Of a stretch of DNA of 64,000 bases, positions 53,509 to 62,266 are shown in pieces. The translations under genes were made by a program, and so were the position numbers. Each line of letters opens with the position of its first letter. Within the stretch, counting starts at the first letter, position 1. This DNA is from Clostridiales bacterium COT073_COT-073 (GTDB taxonomy: Bacteria > Bacillota > Clostridia > Lachnospirales > Vallitaleaceae), in the NCBI GenBank assembly GCA_003858485.1, contig RQYD01000003.1, positions 62,001-126,000 on the forward strand. The letters are read 5' to 3'. The notes under the pieces were generated by a model, which was not told the origin of the DNA, ran no database searches, and saw only the letters and a program-made list of their open reading frames with translations.

Positions 53509-53865
53509 ATGGCAAAACGTGGTGGATTTCCGGGAGCAATGCCGGGGAATCAGGCAAATTTAATGAAACAGGTTCAAAAAATGCAAAAACAAATGGAAAC
53601 TATGCAGGAGGAGATTGAAAATAAGGAATTTGAGGCAGCCGTTGGTGGCGGAGCGGTAAAGGCGGTCGTCAATGGCAAAAAGGAGCTGAAAGCAATTGAA
53701 TTATCTCCATCAGCAGTTGATCCGGATGATATTGAAATGCTTCAGGATTTAATTGTAGCTGCAGTCAATGAAGCGATTCGCAAGGCGGAAACGGAAATGA
53801 ATGCGGAAATGTCAAAATTAACCGGCGGACTTAGTTTACCGGGAGGCTTTGGAGGCTTATTTTAA
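53509..53865 (+). CDS. YbaB/EbfC family nucleoid-associated protein
   Basis: This 118-residue DNA-binding protein forms tweezer-like dimers that coat DNA. It is almost always encoded with recR. The glycine-rich N-terminus ([19 protein letters not shown]) and the long helix '[20 protein letters not shown]' are typical, as is the strand region '[20 protein letters not shown]'. A glycine-rich tail ends the protein. AAAGGAGAA lies upstream. The stop TAA shares its last base with the recR ATG (TAATG), so translation is coupled. dnaX, which usually precedes, is absent here. Confidence 0.95.
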   Translation: MAKRGGFPGAMPGNQANLMKQVQKMQKQMETMQEEIENKEFEAAVGGGAVKAVVNGKKELKAIELSPSAVDPDDIEMLQDLIVAAVNEAIRKAETEMNAEMSKLTGGLSLPGGFGGLF

Positions 53866-54464
53866 TGGATTATTACGGGAAGTATTTTTCGCGCCTGATT
53901 GAACAGTTCGGGAAACTTCCGGGAATTGGTTATAAAAGTGCCAGACGTTTGGCTTTTCATGTAATTTCTATGCCTGAAGCGGAGGTTGAGGAATTTGCCC
54001 GGGCGATCATGGAAGCCAAAAAAAATACCGGTTACTGTAAGGAATGCTTCACCATTACCGATGAAGAAATTTGTCCGATTTGTGCTTCAACCAAACGGGA
54101 GCCAACCACCATTATGGTGGTGGAGGAAACCAAAGACTTGGTGGCATATGAAAAAACCGGCCGTTATCAAGGCTTGTATCACGTGTTGGGAGGAGTGATT
54201 TCGCCCATGCTGGGAATTGGACCGGGAGACATTCGGACGAAAGAGCTTTTTACCAGGCTTAGGCAGCGGGAAGTTCAGGAAATTATTTTAGCGACCGGCT
54301 CAACCGTCGAAGGAGAAGCAACGGCCATTTATTTAAGTAAATTATTAAAGCCGATTGGGGTGAAAGTGACCCGGATTGCCAATGGTGTGCCAGTTGGTGG
54401 TGATCTTGAGTATGTCGATGAAATGACATTGACCAGAGCCTTAGAGGGAAGAACTGAAATTTAA
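53865..54464 (+). CDS. recR: Recombination protein RecR
   Basis: RecR, with RecF and RecO, loads RecA on gapped DNA during repair. The 199 residues show the helix-hairpin-helix 'QFGKLPGIGYKSARRLAFHV', the zinc finger 'CKECFTITDEEICPICAS' and the Toprim domain 'TIMVVEETKDLVAYEKTG' with 'GDIRTKELFTRL' and 'EIILATGSTVEGEATAIYLS'. These features are complete and the length is normal. It is the second gene of a compact operon; the next gene starts 11 bases after the recR stop. Confidence 0.97.
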   Translation: MDYYGKYFSRLIEQFGKLPGIGYKSARRLAFHVISMPEAEVEEFARAIMEAKKNTGYCKECFTITDEEICPICASTKREPTTIMVVEETKDLVAYEKTGRYQGLYHVLGGVISPMLGIGPGDIRTKELFTRLRQREVQEIILATGSTVEGEATAIYLSKLLKPIGVKVTRIANGVPVGGDLEYVDEMTLTRALEGRTEI

Positions 54465-54474
54465 GGAGGCAGGC

Positions 54475-55038
54475 TTGAATAAGAAATTATTGATGTTCAT
54501 TAATGTGTTGGTAGTGATTTGGTTGGCGGCAGCGCCGGTATCGGCAGCCACCACCACTCAAATTTATGCGGGCAATCAACTCCGGACTTTGGGTATTTTG
54601 CAGGGATCGGGTGATGGCTCTCTGCAGCTGGACAATAATATTACCCGGGCCGAAGTAGCTACGATTATGGTGCGGATTTTAACAGAAAGTCCGGTCCTTT
54701 ATCCTGAGGGCAAGGAATTTGCCGATGTTTCAGCCAAACACTGGGGCAGGGATTATATTCAAAAGGCTTATAAAATTGGAATTATTCATGGTTATCCGGA
54801 CAATACTTTTGGCCCGGGAAACAAAATTACTTATGCCGAAGTGGTGGCAATTATGGTCAATGCTCTGGGACAAAAAGAAAATTTAAATCCGGAACTATTG
54901 TGGCCGGAAAATTATTTAACCAAAGCCAAAGAATTAAAAGTGATTCCCAGTGATAGTCAGGTTTTGCCGGAGCAGGCGATTACCAGAGGTGAAATGGCGC
55001 TGATTGTATGGGATACGATTTTGGTGAAAAATAAATGA
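54475..55038 (+). CDS. Small secreted SLH-domain protein, 187 aa
   Basis: This exported protein consists of a signal peptide (MNKKLLMFINVLVVIWLAAA, cleavage near residue 25) and SLH repeats only. The repeats are 'NQLRTLGILQGSGDGSLQLD' with 'ITRAEVATIMVRIL' (about 30-75), 'FADVSAKHWGRDYIQKAYKI' with 'ITYAEVVAIMVNAL' (about 80-135), and a shorter third one ending 'AITRGEMALIVWDTI'. With no other domain, it might cover or cross-link wall polymer, or act as a partner of larger SLH proteins. Start TTG 54475 follows AAGGAGG with normal spacing. It is embedded between recR and an AIR-synthase-like gene and overlaps the latter by four bases (ATGA). Confidence 0.88.
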   Translation: MNKKLLMFINVLVVIWLAAAPVSAATTTQIYAGNQLRTLGILQGSGDGSLQLDNNITRAEVATIMVRILTESPVLYPEGKEFADVSAKHWGRDYIQKAYKIGIIHGYPDNTFGPGNKITYAEVVAIMVNALGQKENLNPELLWPENYLTKAKELKVIPSDSQVLPEQAITRGEMALIVWDTILVKNK

Positions 55039-56042
55039 GAGAAAAACTTTTAAAAATCGGAAAAGTATCAGAAAAATTATTGAATCGTTGGATCTTTGCG
55101 GCTGGTAACTATCAGCGGGCAGAAGTGCTGCAGGGGCCGGCACTGGGGGAAGATTGTGCGGCAGTGGAGCTGGCGCCGGATGAAATTATGATTTTATCAA
55201 CTGACCCGATTACTGCGACTGAGGAAAATATTGGCTATTTAGCGGTGCATGTGACCTTAAATGATTTGGCGGCGGCCGGGGCCGAGCCGATCGGACTGAT
55301 GGTAACTGTTCTGTTACCGCCGGAATACCCGGAAAGTAGCTTGGAATCGCTGCTGACCGAATTAAGACAAAGCATGTCCGGACAGCAATTGGCAATTTTG
55401 GGTGGTCATACCGAAGTGACGGATGCGGTCAATCGGGTGATTATTTCTGTTACCGGAGTTGGTAAAATTACCAGGGAAAAGGTATTGCTGAATAAAGAAA
55501 TAAAAGCTGGTGATCAAATTGTGATGACCAAATATGCCGGTCTGGAGGGAACTTCGATTTTGGCCAAGGCCAAAGCAGAGGAGTTAGCCAAAGAGCTGAA
55601 TGCTGATTTTTTAAAACGAGCAGCTGATTTGGACCAGCTGATTTCAGTTTTGCCGGAATCAAGAGTGGCCATGGCTGATGCCCGGATCCGGCTGAAAGCA
55701 ATGCATGATGTGACTGAAGGCGGTGTGCTGGGGGCTTTGTGGGAAATATCAGGAAAGGCCGGGAAAGGACTGGCAGTTGATTTAGAAAAAGTACCAATTT
55801 TACAGGAAACCATAGAGATCACTGAGTTTTTTGATTTAAATCCTTATAAGCTGATCAGCAGCGGTTCTATGCTGATGATTGCTGAAAACGGAGAACTTTT
55901 AGTCAGAAAGCTGGTTGATGCCGGGATTCCGGCTGCGATTATCGGTGAATTAACGGATTCCAAAGAAAGAATTGTAGTTTACGCCGGGGTAAGGCAAGCT
56001 ATTCTTCCACCAGAGGGAGATGAGCTTTATAAAATAATGTAG
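55035..56042 (+). CDS. AIR synthase-related protein (HypE/PurM-like)
   Basis: This 335-residue protein has the PurM/HypE/ThiL/SelD fold. The N-terminal domain (ATP-binding) includes 'QGPALGEDCAAVELAPDEIM' and 'VHVTLNDLAAAGAEPIGLMV', with conserved Asp residues for magnesium. The C-terminal domain has 'MHDVTEGGVLGALWEISGKA' and 'LISSGSMLMIAENGEL'. The closest layout is the stand-alone hydrogenase-maturation HypE-like group, but no hyp genes are near, so the reaction is unknown. It presumably activates an oxygen atom of a substrate using ATP. The ATG overlaps the SLH stop; the next gene is 11 bases downstream. Confidence 0.87.
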   Translation: MREKLLKIGKVSEKLLNRWIFAAGNYQRAEVLQGPALGEDCAAVELAPDEIMILSTDPITATEENIGYLAVHVTLNDLAAAGAEPIGLMVTVLLPPEYPESSLESLLTELRQSMSGQQLAILGGHTEVTDAVNRVIISVTGVGKITREKVLLNKEIKAGDQIVMTKYAGLEGTSILAKAKAEELAKELNADFLKRAADLDQLISVLPESRVAMADARIRLKAMHDVTEGGVLGALWEISGKAGKGLAVDLEKVPILQETIEITEFFDLNPYKLISSGSMLMIAENGELLVRKLVDAGIPAAIIGELTDSKERIVVYAGVRQAILPPEGDELYKIM

Positions 56043-56053
56043 GAGGATCCAGA

Positions 56054-56578
56054 ATGGAAGCGAAAAAAACGACCAAAAGAGCAAAGAAATTTACCAAAAC
56101 CATTGAACTATTAGATATTCTGGAAAATGATGCCAGAAGAGAAGTTAAGGATTTAGCGGAAATGCTGGAAGAAAATGAAGCGGATATTGCTTCTCAGCTG
56201 ACAGAATTGGAAAAACAAAAGGTCATTTGCGGTTATCATACTTTAATTAACTGGGAGAAAACTTCCAGCGAAAGAGTGACTGCTTTAATTCAAGTCAGTG
56301 TCACTCCGCAAAGAGGCAAGGGCTTTGATAAGATTGCTGAGCGAATTTATCGTTTTGATGAAGTTCGGTCAGTATATTTGATGTCAGGCGGTTATGACTT
56401 TACGGTAATTGTGGAAGGCAGTACCATGAAAGAAGTGGCCATGTTTGTAGCCAAACGTCTGGCACCGCTGGATTCGGTTACCAGTACAGCTACGCATCTG
56501 ATTTTAAAACGCTACAAAGATTACGGAACAGTCCTTGAGCCTGATGAAAAAGGCGGCAGAATGGCGGTAACACTATAA
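56054..56578 (+). CDS. Lrp/AsnC-family transcriptional regulator
   Basis: This 174-residue regulator carries an N-terminal helix-turn-helix ('IELLDILENDARREVKDLAE' to 'ADIASQLTELEKQKVICGYH') and a C-terminal RAM/ACT-like ligand domain ('VTALIQVSVTPQRGKGFDKI', 'VRSVYLMSGGYDFTVIVEG', 'HLILKRYKDYG'). Such proteins sense amino acids and control their metabolism. The aminotransferase that follows shares one base with its stop (TAATG), so the regulator and enzyme are co-translated and likely work on the same amino acid. A lysine-rich N-terminal tail precedes the helix-turn-helix. GGAGGATCC lies upstream of ATG 56054. Confidence 0.93.
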   Translation: MEAKKTTKRAKKFTKTIELLDILENDARREVKDLAEMLEENEADIASQLTELEKQKVICGYHTLINWEKTSSERVTALIQVSVTPQRGKGFDKIAERIYRFDEVRSVYLMSGGYDFTVIVEGSTMKEVAMFVAKRLAPLDSVTSTATHLILKRYKDYGTVLEPDEKGGRMAVTL

Positions 56579-57846
56579 TGAAAGAATTAAATCATACTGC
56601 ATACCATATGAAGCCGTCAGGGATACGGAAGTTTTTTGATATTGTATTGCAAATGAAAGATGCCATTAGTTTGGGCGTAGGTGAGCCGGATTTTGAAACA
56701 CCCTGGCATATCCGGGAAGAAGGGATTGCCGCTTTGGAAAATGGTTATACCTTTTATACGGCCAATGCCGGTTTAGCAGAACTACGGGAAGAAGTTTGCC
56801 TATATCAAAAACGTCGTTTTGGATTAGAATATGATTCGGAAAGTGAGTGTTTGATTACCGTTGGTGGCAGTGAGGGGCTGGATATCATGCTGCGGGCACT
56901 GTTAAACCCGGGTGATGAGTTTTTAGTAGTCGAACCTTGCTTTGTTTGCTATCAGCCATGCACTGCCATGACCGGTGCCATTCCGGTGGCCATTGCCACT
57001 AAGGAAGAAAATAATTTTAAAATTACCCCCGAAGAAATCAGGGAAAAGATTACTCCTAAGACAAAAGGGATCATTATTTCTTTCCCCAATAACCCAACCG
57101 GGGCGATCATGACTAAAAAAGAGCTGGAAGCGATTGCTGAAGTAATCAAGGAACATGACTTATATGTGATTTCCGATGAAATTTACGCAGAATTGACCTA
57201 TTCGGGCAAGCATTTTTCGATTGCTGCGTTACCGGGGATGAAGGAAAGAACCATTGTGATCAGTGGCTTTTCCAAGGCATATGCGATGACCGGCTGGCGG
57301 CTGGGGTATACCCTGGCACCAGCGGAAATTACAGCAGTGGCTAAAAAAATTCACCAATATGCGATTATGTGCTCGCCAACTCTTAGTCAATATGCGGGGA
57401 TTGAAGCTGCCAGAAATGGGGATGCGGATATTGAAAAAATGAAAGAAGCCTATAACCAACGGCGTCGATTTTTGGTTAAGTCATTTCGGGAAATGGGACT
57501 TTCCTGTTTTGAGCCGGAGGGAGCATTTTATGTGTTTCCATCCATTCAGGCAACTGGCCTTAGTAGTGAAGAATTTGCCTTAAAGCTGCTGGAAGAACAA
57601 AAGGTGGCAGTGGTGCCCGGCAATGCTTTTGGCGATTGCGGTGAAGGCTTTATTCGTTGTTCTTATGCCTATAGTATTGATGAATTAAAATTAGCTGTGG
57701 CCCGAATCGGCAAATTTGTTCAGCAGTTTAATTTAAAACCGGAGGCGGTCGATTCTACTGAAGAAAATAAAGTGGCTGCCAAGGCCGTAAAAACCAGGAA
57801 AACGGTTAAAACGAAAGAGCAGAAAAAGACAAAAAGCTCAAAATAA
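56578..57846 (+). CDS. PLP-dependent class I/II aminotransferase
   Basis: This 422-residue enzyme transfers amino groups using pyridoxal phosphate. It shows 'MKDAISLGVGEPDFETPWHI', 'TANAGLAELREEVCLYQKRR', 'FPNNPTGAIMTKKELEAIAE', 'LYVISDEIYAELTYSG' and the PLP-binding lysine in 'VISGFSKAYAMTGWRLGYTL', then 'FIRCSYAYSIDELKLAVARI'. It fits the aspartate/aromatic (AAT_I) group closest to PatA/AspC-like enzymes of Firmicutes; the substrate is not certain. After about residue 395 there is an unusual lysine/threonine-rich tail (KTRKTVKTKEQKKTKSSK) not needed for catalysis. It is the last gene of the ybaB-to-aminotransferase operon; a terminator follows. Confidence 0.94.
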   Translation: MKELNHTAYHMKPSGIRKFFDIVLQMKDAISLGVGEPDFETPWHIREEGIAALENGYTFYTANAGLAELREEVCLYQKRRFGLEYDSESECLITVGGSEGLDIMLRALLNPGDEFLVVEPCFVCYQPCTAMTGAIPVAIATKEENNFKITPEEIREKITPKTKGIIISFPNNPTGAIMTKKELEAIAEVIKEHDLYVISDEIYAELTYSGKHFSIAALPGMKERTIVISGFSKAYAMTGWRLGYTLAPAEITAVAKKIHQYAIMCSPTLSQYAGIEAARNGDADIEKMKEAYNQRRRFLVKSFREMGLSCFEPEGAFYVFPSIQATGLSSEEFALKLLEEQKVAVVPGNAFGDCGEGFIRCSYAYSIDELKLAVARIGKFVQQFNLKPEAVDSTEENKVAAKAVKTRKTVKTKEQKKTKSSK

Positions 57847-57862
57847 CGGAATGAATCAAAGG

Positions 57863-57903
57863 AAAATAGTGCTTTAACCCGGAGGTGAAGCACTATTTTG
57901 TTA
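57863..57903 (+). terminator. Terminator of the ybaB-recR-aminotransferase operon
   Basis: AAAATAGTGCTT at 57863-57874 pairs exactly with AAGCACTATTTT at 57888-57899 around a 13-base loop. It lies 16 bases after the stop codon. Confidence 0.85.
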
Positions 57904-58004
57904 ATTGGCAAAAAACAAGATAATATGCTAAGTTTGCCTATATGAAAGCTTGCTTTCAATAATAGGCAACGAAAGCAGATTATTAAGGAAAGCTTAGTTA
58001 ATAA

Positions 58005-58127
58005 CACAACTTTCCCCTGTTCTTTGGAACAGTCTTTTTTATGACAGGTGACGTGAAAATCTTTTGGCAGAAAAATGCGAAATATATGCCCGCTCTCCGG
58101 AACAGAACAGGTTCTAAAAGACATGAG
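58005..58127 (+). mobile_element. MITE-like element, copy D (about 123 bp, eroded)
   Basis: The left end CACAACTTTCCC..GTTCTTTGGAACAGTCTTTTTTATG is close to the family, and the middle keeps CTTTTGGCAGAAAAATGCGAAA and TGCCCGCTCTCCGGA. The right end is degraded (AAAAGACATGAG) and most of the interior is missing. No clear target duplication remains. It lies between the aminotransferase operon and trmL. Confidence 0.7.
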
Positions 58128-58329
58128 TAAAAAAAACAATTGTATTTTTGTAAAGCAGATGATACACTTGAAGAAATAAAATTGATAGAGATATGCTGTG
58201 CAAGAGCTGTCATGCATCCCAACTTTGTTATAATTTTTGGAAGATAAGCCCTTGGAATGAAAGGCAGCAGGCTTCAAAGGCCGATGGAAAAAATAAGATA
58301 TTGATTGGATGGATGAAAAAGGAGTAATT

Positions 58330-58824
58330 ATGAATATTGTGTTGCTGGAGCCGGAAATTCCGGATAATACCGGAAATATTGGCCGGACCTGTGTGGCTAC
58401 AGGTACGGGTTTGCATTTAATTAAACCGCTGGGTTTTGATATTGATGAGAAAGCAGTTCGCCGGGCCGGACTTGATTACTGGAAGGATTTAAAACTATTT
58501 GTTTATGAAAATTATCAGGATTTTCTGGAGAAGAATAATTTTCCGAAAGTGATTATGGCGACCACTAAGGCAGAGAAAAAATATACGGATGTCACTTATG
58601 ATCAGGACAGTTTTATTATGTTTGGCCGGGAAAGCAGGGGAATTCCCGAGGAAATCCTAATCACTTCACCGGATAGTTGTGTCCGCATTCCTATGGAAAA
58701 TGAAATTCGCTCCCTTAATTTATCTAATTCGGTGGCCATTATTATCTATGAAGCACTGCGTCAAAATGATTTTTCCGGTCTGCAAACTAAGGGACAATTG
58801 CATCATTTACATTGGAATCGTTGA
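58330..58824 (+). CDS. trmL: tRNA (cytidine/uridine(34)-2'-O)-methyltransferase TrmL
   Basis: TrmL methylates the ribose of the wobble base in tRNA-Leu isoacceptors. The SPOUT fold (trefoil knot) is visible: MNIVLLEPEIPDNTGNIGRT at the start, 'GLHLIKPLGFDIDEKAVRRA', 'FIMFGRESRGIPEEILI' and the knot 'RIPMENEIRSLNLSNSVAII'. The 164-residue length is typical. ATG 58330 is chosen because AAGGAG lies six bases upstream; the frame from 58309 has no site. It is notable, though probably coincidental, that two tRNA-Leu genes lie in the same window. Confidence 0.93.
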   Translation: MNIVLLEPEIPDNTGNIGRTCVATGTGLHLIKPLGFDIDEKAVRRAGLDYWKDLKLFVYENYQDFLEKNNFPKVIMATTKAEKKYTDVTYDQDSFIMFGRESRGIPEEILITSPDSCVRIPMENEIRSLNLSNSVAIIIYEALRQNDFSGLQTKGQLHHLHWNR

Positions 58825-58955
58825 AAACCAGTTGTCAAATTCAAAACCAAATACCGGAAAAGCATATGGTAAAAAGAAGATGGCAGCAGTGCCATGGCTG
58901 ATCAATAAGATATTAGCCGGCAGTAATTAATATGGAAAGATAATTTGAGGAAATT

Positions 58956-60296
58956 ATGAAGGATAAAAGAAAAGAAATATTGGAAGGAGATATCTCCAAA
59001 GGCCTGATTTGGCTGGCATTGCCGATTATGGGCACTTCTTTTTTGGAAATGGCCTATAATTTGACGGATATGTTCTGGATCGGCCGGCTCAGCAGTAGAG
59101 AAGTAGCAGCAGTTGGTACAGCCGGATTCTTCCCTTGGCTGATGATGGGCTTAATTACGATTCCCAGGATCGGTGCGGAAGTAATGATCGCCCAGTCCGT
59201 AGGTCGGCAGGAAGAAAGTGAACGCCGGGCATATATTGCCACCGTTCTGCAAATGGGGGTATTGCTGGGAATTTTATATAGTATTTTTATTTGGCAAAAC
59301 AGCAATTGGCTGCTCGGTTTTTTTAGAATTAAAGAAGCCGAAGTGGTGGCCATGGCTGATGACTATTTGAGGATCGTGGTATTTGGCATGGTTTTTGCCT
59401 TTTTAAATCCGATTTTTACCGGTATTTTAAATGCTCATGGCCAAAGCGGATTACCTTTCCGCTTCAATACCACCGGACTGATCATCAATATTATCCTTGA
59501 CCCGATTTTGATCTTCGGTTTTTTCGGTTTACCGGCCATGGGGGTAAAAGGTGCGGCCTACGCCACAGTGATTGCCCAAATCAGTGTCAGTCTTTTATTT
59601 ATTATGTTTATGATCAAAGACCGCAGTGAATTTTCTGGCATTCCCTTTCGCCGGCTGTTTTTGGATAAGTGGAAAAAAGTGGCAATGACCGGAGCGCCAA
59701 CTGCCGTTCAGGGACTCTTGTTTACCTTGATCTCAATGGTTTTGGCCAGAATTGTTACTTCCTGGGGAGCGGCTGCCATTGCTGTGCAAAAAGTGACTGC
59801 TCAGATTGAGGCAATTTCCTGGCGCAGTGCTTATGGTTTTAGCACTGCTCTGACCACTTATGTTGGCCAAAACTATGGAGCCGGCAATAAGGAGAGGGTG
59901 AAACTCAGTTATCAAAGTGCAATGAAGATGGGGATGGGCATTGGTATTTTTGCTACTGGCCTGTTGCTGTTTTTTCCCCGAATTCTGCTGGCACCGTTTT
60001 TTCATGAAGCAGAGGTCCTGGAGATGGGAGTTCAGTGTATGCGGATTATGGGGGTATCGCAAATGTTTATGGTGACAGAAATTATTACCTCCGGTGCCTT
60101 TAATGGACTAGGGAAAACGGTTCCGCCATCGATCAATGGGATTGTTTTCACAGCTTTGCGCATTCCGATGGCCTGGTATTTCAGTGGCTTGATTGGTCTG
60201 GATGGTGTTTGGTGGAGTGTGGCTTTGTCCAGTGTCTGTAAGGGCATTGTTTTGCCGGGATATTATTATTTTGGCTTATATCGGCGATTGAATTAA
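58956..60296 (+). CDS. MATE-family efflux transporter
   Basis: This 446-residue membrane protein exports drugs or metabolites in exchange for sodium or protons. It has twelve hydrophobic segments arranged as two homologous halves. Typical sequences are 'LIWLALPIMGTSFLEMAYNL' with 'TDMFWIGRLSSREVAAVGTA' in the first half and 'WRSAYGFSTALTTYVGQNYG' with 'AGNKERVKLSYQSAMKMGMG' in the second. The start lacks a strong Shine-Dalgarno site; TTTGAGGAA lies upstream. The terminal region 60297-60461 contains an inverted repeat (AAATATTTTGC at 60343-60353, GCAAAATATTT at 60399-60409) that may end the transcript. The exported compound is unknown. Confidence 0.94.
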   Translation: MKDKRKEILEGDISKGLIWLALPIMGTSFLEMAYNLTDMFWIGRLSSREVAAVGTAGFFPWLMMGLITIPRIGAEVMIAQSVGRQEESERRAYIATVLQMGVLLGILYSIFIWQNSNWLLGFFRIKEAEVVAMADDYLRIVVFGMVFAFLNPIFTGILNAHGQSGLPFRFNTTGLIINIILDPILIFGFFGLPAMGVKGAAYATVIAQISVSLLFIMFMIKDRSEFSGIPFRRLFLDKWKKVAMTGAPTAVQGLLFTLISMVLARIVTSWGAAAIAVQKVTAQIEAISWRSAYGFSTALTTYVGQNYGAGNKERVKLSYQSAMKMGMGIGIFATGLLLFFPRILLAPFFHEAEVLEMGVQCMRIMGVSQMFMVTEIITSGAFNGLGKTVPPSINGIVFTALRIPMAWYFSGLIGLDGVWWSVALSSVCKGIVLPGYYYFGLYRRLN

Positions 60297-60461
60297 AATA
60301 GGACAGCTGTTTTAGGCCAATTCTTCAGGAAGACGGAGCAATAAATATTTTGCAGGAAAATGTGTAATCATATCCAACAGCCTTTTCCGGAAGCTGAAGC
60401 AAAATATTTTATTAGCAAATGGAACTGTTAATCTGCCTATTTGACAGGAGGAATTATCATA

Positions 60462-61292
60462 ATGACGAAAATAAAGATTGAAAAAAATTCAGTTCAGGAA
60501 ACCTTGATTGTTCCATTATATGGCCGAAAAATGTGTGCCGAAAAATTTCCTGATTTATATACGGACCATTCCGCTAAAAAATTATGTGAACAGTTGGATT
60601 ATGATTTTTCTGAGCAGGAAGCGAAGAAAGATTCCTGTCTTTATGAATTTGGTGCTTTGGAAGCAGCCATGCGCCAACTTGACATCATGTGGGAAATACG
60701 TGAATACTTAAAGGAATATCCGGAGGCGACATTGGTCAATTTGGGTTGTGGCTTGGATCAAACCGGCAAAGCTTGTGATAATGGGCAGTGTCGGATCATT
60801 AACATTGATTTTCCGGATATTATATCAATTCGGCAGGAACTGCTGCCGGCTGGCGAACGGGAAAAAAATATTTCAGCTGATTTAAAAGAGGATGGCTGGC
60901 TGACAGAAATCAATGGTGAAAAAGGAGTGATTTTCTTTGCGGCTGGAGTATTTCACTATTTTAAGCGGGCAGATGTTAAAAAGTTGGTATTGACCCTGGC
61001 AGCAAAGTATCCTGGTGGCCGTTTGATTTTTGATACCGTTGGCAAAACCGGTTTAAAATTAATGATGTCAAAAACTTTAAAAAACATGGGCATCAAGGAT
61101 GTCGATGGCTTTTTCTATGTCAATCAGCCGAAACAGGAATTGCAGTGGGCAGATAAAATAAAAGTCAGCAGTAAGGGCTATATGCTGGGCTACTATGATA
61201 TGAAAAATACCGGAATTCGGCGGATACATCGCTGGCTGGCCGGAATTGGTGATAAAATCATGAAGATGGCGATTATTCGGATGGATTTTTAA
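60462..61292 (+). CDS. Class I SAM-dependent methyltransferase, LCM/Tcmp-like
   Basis: This 276-residue cytoplasmic enzyme resembles the leucine carboxyl methyltransferase/TcmP O-methyltransferase family (PF04072). The early 'TLIVPLYGRKMCAEKFPDLY' contributes the arginine/lysine region, and 'ATLVNLGCGLDQTGKACD' is the SAM-binding motif I with the family's Gly-x-Gly-Leu-Asp. 'RIINIDFPDIISIRQELLP' holds the acidic residue after strand 2. The substrate is unknown. Start ATG 60462 follows AGGAGGAATT; the 21-base longer frame from 60441 would overlap that site. Confidence 0.85.
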   Translation: MTKIKIEKNSVQETLIVPLYGRKMCAEKFPDLYTDHSAKKLCEQLDYDFSEQEAKKDSCLYEFGALEAAMRQLDIMWEIREYLKEYPEATLVNLGCGLDQTGKACDNGQCRIINIDFPDIISIRQELLPAGEREKNISADLKEDGWLTEINGEKGVIFFAAGVFHYFKRADVKKLVLTLAAKYPGGRLIFDTVGKTGLKLMMSKTLKNMGIKDVDGFFYVNQPKQELQWADKIKVSSKGYMLGYYDMKNTGIRRIHRWLAGIGDKIMKMAIIRMDF

Positions 61293-61452
61293 ACTACAAC
61301 GGAGGTTCAGGACTTTTGTGATAAAGGTACTGGAAATATATAATATTGAGGTTATGGTGACTGAACAAATGACCGTGAAGGAAGAAAAAAAGTGGTTGAA
61401 AAAGTGGACATGCCGGAAAAGGTGGAAGAAAACAAAACTGGGAGGAAAAGAA

Positions 61453-62229
61453 ATGACAGTTAAAATAGCAAATGGCAATTATGAGATTCCGGCTATTATA
61501 ACCTTACCGGAAGGTGCCGGACTATTTCCGGCAGTGGTGATGCTACATGGCACCGGTTCTGATAAAAATGAGGTTGGTGGTGGCTATGCTATGTTAGCAT
61601 CAGCATTTGCCAAAGCCGGGATCGCATCCATTCGGATTGACTTTATCGGAAGCGGAGACAGTACCGGGGATTATAAAAACTATAACTTTACCACAGCGGT
61701 AGCTGATGCCAACGCTGCCTGTGATTATTTGGCAAAAATGCCGGAAATCAATAGGGATAAAATCGGAATCATGGGCTGGAGCCAGGGAGGGACGATTGCT
61801 CTACTGGCAGCCGGACAAAATCCGGCCTTTCAATCAGCACTGACCTGGGCAGGTGAGCCGGATTTAAGTGATATGCTGCCCAAAGAAGCCTATGAAACTG
61901 CTCAAAAAGACGGTTTTTATACCATGGAATTTGAATGGCGGACAGCACTGAATGTTGGCTTGCAGTGGTTTAAAGAAGTAGAAAAAACTGATGTCTTAAA
62001 GGTGTTTGCCAACTCTAAGGCACCGGTCCTGGCAATTAACGGAACTGATGATACGGCGGTTGCTCCGGAAAAAGCCGGTCAGATTAAAGCGGCCTCCACT
62101 CATCCACAGTCAAAGGCTTTGCTTTTAGAAAAAGCGGACCATACTTTTCATATTTTGGCGGATGATAAATCGACCATCGAAGGCTTGATCAAAACGACTG
62201 TCGATTGGTTTGGTGAAACTTTAAAGTAG
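61453..62229 (+). CDS. Alpha/beta hydrolase (dienelactone hydrolase/S9-like)
   Basis: This 258-residue protein is an alpha/beta hydrolase acting on esters or small amides. The oxyanion segment is 'FPAVVMLHGTGSDKNEVGGG', the nucleophile elbow 'IGIMGWSQGGTIALLAAG' (GWSQG), the acid 'LAINGTDDTAVAPEKAG' and the histidine 'LLEKADHTFHILADDKS', so the triad is complete. There is no signal peptide. ATG 61453 follows GGGAGGAAAAG. An in-frame GTG at 61318 would add 45 lysine-rich residues (KKWLKKWTCRKRWKKTK) without family similarity; that segment is treated as untranslated leader. The gene follows the methyltransferase and may share its transcript. Confidence 0.88.
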   Translation: MTVKIANGNYEIPAIITLPEGAGLFPAVVMLHGTGSDKNEVGGGYAMLASAFAKAGIASIRIDFIGSGDSTGDYKNYNFTTAVADANAACDYLAKMPEINRDKIGIMGWSQGGTIALLAAGQNPAFQSALTWAGEPDLSDMLPKEAYETAQKDGFYTMEFEWRTALNVGLQWFKEVEKTDVLKVFANSKAPVLAINGTDDTAVAPEKAGQIKAASTHPQSKALLLEKADHTFHILADDKSTIEGLIKTTVDWFGETLK

Positions 62230-62244
62230 GAGGGTTCAGGCAAA

Positions 62245-62266
62245 GGGGCTATTGATCAATAGCCCC
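62245..62266 (+). terminator. Perfect palindrome after the hydrolase gene, possible terminator
   Basis: GGGGCTATT and AATAGCCCC pair around GATC 15 bases after the stop codon. The following TAAAATAATAATT is AT-rich but lacks a T run, so efficiency is uncertain; a binding site is the alternative. Confidence 0.5.

Noticed and set aside
61318-61452. N-terminal extension of the alpha/beta hydrolase from GTG 61318
   Set aside because: The added lysine-rich residues do not fit the family, and a much better ribosome binding site precedes ATG 61453.
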